A stretch of DNA of 9,871 nt from an uncultured Elusimicrobia bacterium (GTDB lineage: Bacteria; Elusimicrobiota; Elusimicrobia; Elusimicrobiales; Elusimicrobiaceae). The notes under the pieces were generated by a model. That model saw only the letters and a list, made by a program, of their open reading frames with translations. It did no database searches and was not told where the DNA came from. Shown here in pieces: positions 5,855-9,871 of this stretch; the first letter of the stretch is position 1, and each line of letters begins with the position of its first letter. The stretch spans positions 1-9,871 of the forward strand of contig CAMUXX010000021.1 of NCBI GenBank assembly GCA_947164805.1. Direction: 5' to 3'. The translations under genes were made by a program, and so were the position numbers.

Positions 5855-6235
5855 ATGAAAAAAATAATTATTTTGTTTTGTGCGGTATTTTGTACAAATC
5901 TATTATTTGCCCAAGGAATTTCTTTAGAAGATCAATTGGTCAAGGCAAGTTATAACGGAGATTTACAAATAGTTCAAGCCTTGCTATCTAACCCGGATAT
6001 TGATGTAAATGCAAGATATAATGGTTTCACTGCTTTAATAAATGCTTGTTTAAAAGGACATTTAGATATAGTAAAAGAACTGTTGTCACATAAAGATATA
6101 GACGTAAATAAAAGAGAAATTGGTCATAAAAGAACCCCTTTAATAATTGCATCTATGATAAATCATACGGATATAGTAACAGAATTATTAAAACATTCCC
6201 CAAAATTAAATAAACAAGATATTATACTGCTTTAA
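5855..6235 (+). CDS. Exported ankyrin-repeat protein copy 2, N-terminal part (split by frameshift)
   Basis: 126 residues. Signal peptide at 1-20 ending LFAQ, then about three ankyrin repeats with the conserved block [15 protein letters not shown] shared with copy 1; about 65% identical to copy 1 over the first 86 residues by my count. After KLNKQD the frame is lost: relative to copy 1 the DNA is 7 nt shorter just after 6220, and translation ends after IILL at TAA 6233-6235. The product would be a short exported ankyrin fragment. The ribosome site is weak (AAAGAAAA) although the promoter is strong. Together with 6235-6894 this is most simply one gene broken by a deletion; a sequencing error is the alternative. 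Confidence 0.75.
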   Translation: MKKIIILFCAVFCTNLLFAQGISLEDQLVKASYNGDLQIVQALLSNPDIDVNARYNGFTALINACLKGHLDIVKELLSHKDIDVNKREIGHKRTPLIIASMINHTDIVTELLKHSPKLNKQDIILL

Positions 6236-6894
6236 TGTATGCTGCAAAAAATGGCAATTTGGATGTCGCAAAGGCATTGTTAGCACAAGATGACATTAAA
6301 GTGAATGTTTACACCAATTGGAGATACGAAAATGTAGAAGATGACCCTAATGGTCCAACAGCACTTTTAATTGCATATAATACCGGGCATAGAGATATCG
6401 CTATGGAAATATTAAAAGTAAAACCTTATATAGGATTGCGTGAAGTACTTGCTGAAGTTTCACATTATTATAATGCATACAATTCCGATGAAAATACTAT
6501 TTTACTCTTGGCTGCAAAAGATGGCGATATTGAAATGGTTAAATATTTATTCAAACTAAAAGATGATAGATCTTTATTTAGAAGAGCTCATTCTCCTCTT
6601 GTAATCGTTAATCATATGAATAAATATGATGACACCGCTTTAATATTGGCTGCAAGAAATGGACATTTAGATGTAGTACAAGAATTATTAAAACGGGATG
6701 ATCTTATCTTCACAACTATGAAAAATCAAGGTCTTAGGGCTTATCAGGAAGCGGCTACACAAGAAATTAAAGATATTATTGCTGCTAAATATAAAAATCC
6801 TTCAAAGAGAATAGCAGAAATACTAGAAAACAAGATATTAACAGGTTTTGAACACCTTCAATGTCTAGAAGATAATAGCAAACAAATTATTTAA
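6235..6894 (+). CDS. Ankyrin-repeat protein copy 2, C-terminal part (split by frameshift)
   Basis: 219 residues from an ATG that overlaps the upstream stop as TAATG. The codons just before the ATG in this frame read Y-Y-T-A-L, restoring the ankyrin start YTALMYAA found in copy 1, so the ATG is an internal codon of the ancestral gene. Ankyrin repeats follow (MYAAKNGNLDVAKALL, TALLIAYNTGHRDIAMEIL, TILLLAAKDGDIEMVKYL, TALILAARNGHLDVVQELL) and the tail [12 protein letters not shown] matches copy 1. It has no signal peptide, so if made separately, by reinitiation at TAATG, it would stay in the cytoplasm. It ends 18 residues after the shared LEN/LEK region, in KQII, with the stop at 6892-6894 touching the terminator stem; copy 1 stops before this repeat. 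Confidence 0.7.
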   Translation: MYAAKNGNLDVAKALLAQDDIKVNVYTNWRYENVEDDPNGPTALLIAYNTGHRDIAMEILKVKPYIGLREVLAEVSHYYNAYNSDENTILLLAAKDGDIEMVKYLFKLKDDRSLFRRAHSPLVIVNHMNKYDDTALILAARNGHLDVVQELLKRDDLIFTTMKNQGLRAYQEAATQEIKDIIAAKYKNPSKRIAEILENKILTGFEHLQCLEDNSKQII

Positions 6895-6959
6895 AACCCC
6901 GAGTTTAAAATACCCGGGGTTTTTTATTTTGCATTTTCGTAAAGTTCGCGGGCTTGATA
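6880..6959 (+). repeat. 80-bp perfect direct repeat, copy 2 (terminator plus lipA 3' end)
   Basis: Identical to 5427-5506. Here the lipA part is the end of the intact gene and the left part includes the last codons and stop of ankyrin copy 2. Confidence 0.9.
6893..6925. terminator. Convergent bidirectional terminator between ankyrin 2 and lipA
   Basis: aaaaccccg (6893-6901) with cggggtttt (6915-6923), T tract to 6925 on the plus strand and an A tract giving a U tract on the minus strand. It overlaps the last two bases of the ankyrin 2 stop and the last codon region of lipA, and serves both converging genes. Confidence 0.85.
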
Positions 6960-7802
6960 AGAACTCCTAACTAAAGGTCCTGCCATCACACCCTTAAAAC
7001 CGATAGATAAAGCATAAGCCTTCAGAGCATCATAATAATCTTGTGTAGGGTAACTTTTAACAGGGTAATGTAGTTTAGAGGGGGCAAGATATTGCCCTAA
7101 AGTAAGTAAATCACAATCAACTTTGCGTAAATCGCGCAAAACGGCTTTTATTTCTTCTTCCGTTTCGCCAAGGCCGAGCATTAAACCGCTCTTTGTTAAA
7201 ATTTCAGGTGCAATTTTTTTACTTTGAGCCAACAGTTCCAAAGAACGTTCATATTTTGCCACAGGGCGTACTTGTTGGTATAAAGACGGAACAGTTTCCA
7301 TATTATGCCCTAAGACGGAAATACCGCTCTTTAAAATTACGGGCAAATATTCAAATTTTCCGCCTAAATCGGAAATTAATGCCTCAACTTTAATATTTGG
7401 GTTTTGTTTAATAATTTCTTTGCAAACTTTAGCAATATGTTCCGCTCCGCCGTCTTGCAAATCATCACGCGTGGGCATTGTTAAAACAAGATATTTTAAA
7501 TTTAAGACCTTGGCCAAATTTGCTGCCCTTTGCGGTTCATCGGCTGCGGGGGGTAATGGTTTTTTGCAACCCTTTTCCACCGCACAAAAACGGCAAAAAC
7601 GCGTGCAAATACTGCCAAGTATCATAATAGTTGCTTCCCCTTGGCAAAAACATTTGCCGCGGTTTGGGCAACGTGCATTTTGGCAGACTGTAGGCATTAA
7701 GTTACCATCTAAAAATTTTTGTGTTTTTGCGGCAAGTTCGGTATGATAGGCGGCCTTATTTTTACCCACCATTTCTTTAAGCCAATTTGGAATTTCCAAC
7801 AT
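6924..7802 (-). CDS. lipA: Lipoyl synthase (radical SAM)
   Basis: 292 residues, typical length. It inserts two sulfurs into the octanoyl chain on lipoyl domains of 2-oxoacid dehydrogenases or the glycine cleavage H protein. Seen: auxiliary-cluster cysteines Cys40, Cys45, Cys51 (CQNARCPNRGKC), radical SAM CxxxCxxC at Cys66, Cys70, Cys73 (CTRFCRFC), the TRDDLQDGGA segment, and the C-terminal RSSY at 279-282, whose serine ligates the auxiliary cluster in this family. A TAGGAG (7814-7809) lies 6 nt before the ATG. It diverges from the SpoIID-family gene with 32 bp between starts and converges on ankyrin copy 2. No lipB or lplA is in view. Its last 11 codons are duplicated at 5471-5506. Confidence 0.97.
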   Translation of the reverse strand: MLEIPNWLKEMVGKNKAAYHTELAAKTQKFLDGNLMPTVCQNARCPNRGKCFCQGEATIMILGSICTRFCRFCAVEKGCKKPLPPAADEPQRAANLAKVLNLKYLVLTMPTRDDLQDGGAEHIAKVCKEIIKQNPNIKVEALISDLGGKFEYLPVILKSGISVLGHNMETVPSLYQQVRPVAKYERSLELLAQSKKIAPEILTKSGLMLGLGETEEEIKAVLRDLRKVDCDLLTLGQYLAPSKLHYPVKSYPTQDYYDALKAYALSIGFKGVMAGPLVRSSYQARELYENAK

Positions 7803-7808
7803 AAGTTG

Positions 7809-7814
7809 CTCCTA
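7809..7814 (-). promoter_or_regulatory. Ribosome binding site of lipA
   Basis: Minus-strand TAGGAG, 6 nt before the lipA ATG at 7802; it fixes the start. Confidence 0.75.
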
Positions 7815-7830
7815 TAATAGTATAATTATA
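7813..7830. promoter_or_regulatory. Divergent promoter region with palindromic -10 (lipA / SpoIID-family gene)
   Basis: TATAATTATA at 7821-7830 is a perfect palindrome, so it offers TATAAT on the plus strand (7821-7826) and on the minus strand (7830-7825). Minus-strand transcription would start near 7818, keeping the lipA ribosome site. Plus-strand transcription would start near 7833, at the ATG of the next gene. A second plus-strand TATAAT lies at 7813-7818 and would give a leader of about 10 nt. No convincing -35 is visible for either direction. Confidence 0.5.
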
Positions 7831-7834
7831 GTAA

Positions 7835-9871
7835 ATGCGGAAGGCCTTTGCACTAACTTTTTTATTATTTTTTCCTTTTTGCACCTTTGCAAGTACCGCT
7901 GTGCAAACAAATGCACCGGCAACTTTAGAGGGGGCAAAGAATCTTTATTTTGCCTCTAAACCTGAAGAGGCCTTAAACCAATATATAGAAATTTCAAAAC
8001 GCGACAAAGACAAAACCTCTTTTTTAAATGCTATCTTTATTGCCCTTGAACTTGCAAAACCGCGCCTTGCGGTTGATACGGCTGCCGAGGCACTAAAACT
8101 TTTCCCGACAGATACAACTGTTCTTGAATTTGCTGCGCGCGCATATTTAGCAAACGGGCATAATATACATGCGGAAAATTTATTTTCACTTCTAAATACA
8201 GGCAAACAGGAGCAAAACGAATTTTACCAAATAGGGATGGCACGCGCACAAATGGGTATGGGTGAAGATAAACTGGCCGAAACCAATTTAAAGCAGGCCG
8301 CCAAAGGCCATAATGCCGCTTTGGCTAATTTCTTACTAGGTGAACTTTATTTTAAAGAAAAAGATTATTTCTTTGCCGCAAAACACTATAAACTTGCACT
8401 TGACTTGGACAGCCAATTTTTAGAAGCCTACAAAAAGTACGGCGATTCTTTAGTAAATTTAAAACGCTATAAAGAGGCTTGGCAAAGTTATAAAAATGTT
8501 CAGGCGGCAGATGCACAATACAAAGAAGTTGTGAAAGCTTTAAAAGAACTTAGCGCATTATATACCCCGACCGTGAATGAACTTGCTATACCTGAAAGGA
8601 CAAGAAACCACACCAGCATAAAAAGCCCGGAAAATTATACAGGTAAACAGTTTCCTAAAATACGTGTCGGGCTTGGGGCAAAAATAAACGGTGTACCTAA
8701 AGGGGTAAGTGAAATCAAATTTTCCACTTCCCATAAATTTAATGCTGTTTCCGGTGGTAAAATACTTATAAAAAACGGCGAAAATAAAACTTATTGGACA
8801 ATTCGGGTTATAAAAGGTGTGCCTTATTTAATTTCCCCCAAGGGAACAAAAACTTCATTTAAAAAATCTTTAAAAATAACGCAAGAATCAACACCTGAAA
8901 ATGCCCATACCATAATAGTTAAAAATATGCTTGTAGGGCATGGAACGACATGGATCTCCCGCGAAGATAAAGAATACCGCGGTGAAATGGAATTTATTTA
9001 TTCTCCAAAAGCAGGCGGTATTTATCTTGTAAACCATGTTAATATGGAAGAATATTTATACGGTGTTGTAGCATCTGAAATGCCGAGTAAATTCCCTATT
9101 GAAGCCCTTAAAGCACAAGCGGTTATTGCCCGAACTTATGCTGAAAAATCTTTAGGTAAACATAAGGCTTGGGGTTATGATGTTTGCGATACACAACATT
9201 GTCAAGTTTACGGCGGTGTTAAATCAGAACGCGAGCGCACTAATTCCGCAGCCGAAGCCACACAAGGATTGATTTTAAAATATAATAATAGGCCGATTGA
9301 GGCAGTATTTTCCTCTAACTGTGGTGGGGCAACGCAAAGTGCAAAAGAGGCAGGATGGTTTGATACTCCTTATTTGAAACCTGTTTCAGATTATATAAAT
9401 CCTGAAACGAAGCATTTTGAACCTTACCAATTTTCTTTGCTTTTACAATATCCGCAGGAAGCATATAGTAAATATTTTAATAATGTAAGTAAATCAAATT
9501 TCCGCTGGGTAAGATATGTGGAAGAACCTATTTTAAGGCAAGTGGTAGCCCGCAAAAAAGATATCGGCAAAATTAAAGAAATTATTATACTTGGGCGCGG
9601 GCGTTCCGGTTATGTAAACAAAGTTAAAATTGTAGGTACACACGGAAATTTAATTTTGACTAAAGAAAACCAAATTAAAAAATATCTTGCACTCGGTTTA
9701 CTAAGAAGCACTTATTTTACTATTGAACCTGTTCTTGAAAACGGACAAACAAAAGCCTTTATCTTCTATGGCGGCGGATGGGGACATGGCGTAGGCCTTT
9801 GCCAAACAGGCGCCGGCGGCCGCGCGGAAAGCGGGCAAGGTTTTAAAGAAATTCTTACCCATTACTACACA
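7835..9871 (+). CDS. Exported TPR protein with SpoIID/LytB domain, 3' end outside window
   Basis: 679 codons without a stop to the window edge. Signal peptide about 1-20 (MRK, hydrophobic, TFAS). A helical TPR-like region spans about 30-245, clearest at 163-225 (LANFLLGELYFKEKDYFFAAKHY). The SpoIID part begins about 275; its catalytic region has EEYLYGVVASEMPSKFP (Glu415 by analogy with the SpoIID active site), KAQAVIARTYA, and CDTQHCQVYGG (Cys451, His455, Cys456, resembling the metal site of some homologues); near the end comes GWGHGVGLCQTGA (648-660). SpoIID enzymes are lytic transglycosylases acting on stripped glycan strands; in non-sporulating bacteria they act in cell-wall remodelling or division. 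TPRs probably bring a partner. ATG 7835 is the first start after an in-frame TAA (7832-7834); no ribosome site precedes it, suggesting a leaderless mRNA. Minus-strand frames inside it are shadows. Confidence 0.9.
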   Translation, partial: MRKAFALTFLLFFPFCTFASTAVQTNAPATLEGAKNLYFASKPEEALNQYIEISKRDKDKTSFLNAIFIALELAKPRLAVDTAAEALKLFPTDTTVLEFAARAYLANGHNIHAENLFSLLNTGKQEQNEFYQIGMARAQMGMGEDKLAETNLKQAAKGHNAALANFLLGELYFKEKDYFFAAKHYKLALDLDSQFLEAYKKYGDSLVNLKRYKEAWQSYKNVQAADAQYKEVVKALKELSALYTPTVNELAIPERTRNHTSIKSPENYTGKQFPKIRVGLGAKINGVPKGVSEIKFSTSHKFNAVSGGKILIKNGENKTYWTIRVIKGVPYLISPKGTKTSFKKSLKITQESTPENAHTIIVKNMLVGHGTTWISREDKEYRGEMEFIYSPKAGGIYLVNHVNMEEYLYGVVASEMPSKFPIEALKAQAVIARTYAEKSLGKHKAWGYDVCDTQHCQVYGGVKSERERTNSAAEATQGLILKYNNRPIEAVFSSNCGGATQSAKEAGWFDTPYLKPVSDYINPETKHFEPYQFSLLLQYPQEAYSKYFNNVSKSNFRWVRYVEEPILRQVVARKKDIGKIKEIIILGRGRSGYVNKVKIVGTHGNLILTKENQIKKYLALGLLRSTYFTIEPVLENGQTKAFIFYGGGWGHGVGLCQTGAGGRAESGQGFKEILTHYYT

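Larger units (their letters stand above)
5494..6946 (+). repeat. Tandem duplication, unit 2 (proS 3' end, ankyrin gene 2, terminator, lipA 3' end)
   Basis: Second unit, 1453 bp. It starts at the 13-bp joint cgcgggcttgata (5494-5506), which matches both proS (4107-4119) and the lipA 3' end (6947-6959). Left of the joint the sequence follows lipA, right of it proS, which is what recombination between these two short matches would leave. Confidence 0.85.

Noticed and set aside
6214..6240. Phase-variable frameshift in ankyrin copy 2
   Set aside because: No homopolymer or short tandem repeat at the site; a one-time 7-nt deletion explains it better.
4107..6959. Insertion sequence, transposon or integrative element
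   Set aside because: No transposase or integrase, no terminal inverted repeats; the structure is fully explained by short-homology recombination between lipA and proS.
7945..8249. Minus-strand frames of 86 and 70 codons
   Set aside because: They lie inside the long plus-strand TPR-SpoIID frame and show no motif of their own.

Overview
The window looks like part of a chromosome from a low-GC, Gram-negative-type gut or environmental bacterium. Gene content (rseP-ispG-proS operon, type IV prepilin, exported ankyrin proteins, lipA, an exported SpoIID-family protein) would fit an Elusimicrobium-like organism. That taxonomic guess is inference from memory of gene content and composition and is not proven by any single sequence here.

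Left edge (1-367): two genes diverge. A type IV prepilin gene starts at 56 on the minus strand and leaves the window after 18 complete codons, enough to show the class III signal and the GFTLLEL motif. Its roughly 225-nt leader (about 283 down to 57) can fold in two mutually exclusive ways: a Rho-independent terminator just before the prepilin ribosome site, or a long nested hairpin that takes apart the terminator stem and covers its U tract. This is the best candidate for an undescribed regulatory system here. In the other direction an extended -10 promoter drives rseP.

Centre (368-4319): rseP, ispG and proS form a tight operon (8-nt overlap, then a 3-nt gap), covering site-2 proteolysis at the inner membrane, the penultimate MEP isoprenoid step, and prolyl-tRNA charging. 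Codons here favour GGC, GCC and CGC.

Accessory segment (4107-6959): an AT-rich exported ankyrin-repeat gene lies between proS and lipA, and the whole interval is present twice in tandem. The joint between copies is visible to the base: a 13-bp sequence (cgcgggcttgata) present both in proS and at the 3' end of lipA fuses a lipA 3' remnant to a proS 3' remnant at 5494-5506. The proS remnant differs from the resident tail mostly at silent sites, so the two tails probably diverged as working genes in different lineages before being joined. The second ankyrin gene has a 7-nt deletion that splits it into two reading frames overlapping at TAATG. Each ankyrin copy has the same upstream architecture: an 8-bp inverted repeat, 8 nt, a -35, a 17-nt spacer and a -10.

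Right part (6924-9871): lipA (minus) and an exported TPR-SpoIID/LytB protein (plus, running off the window) diverge from a 32-bp spacer containing the palindrome TATAATTATA, which can serve as a -10 for both strands. The SpoIID-family transcript would then be leaderless or nearly so.
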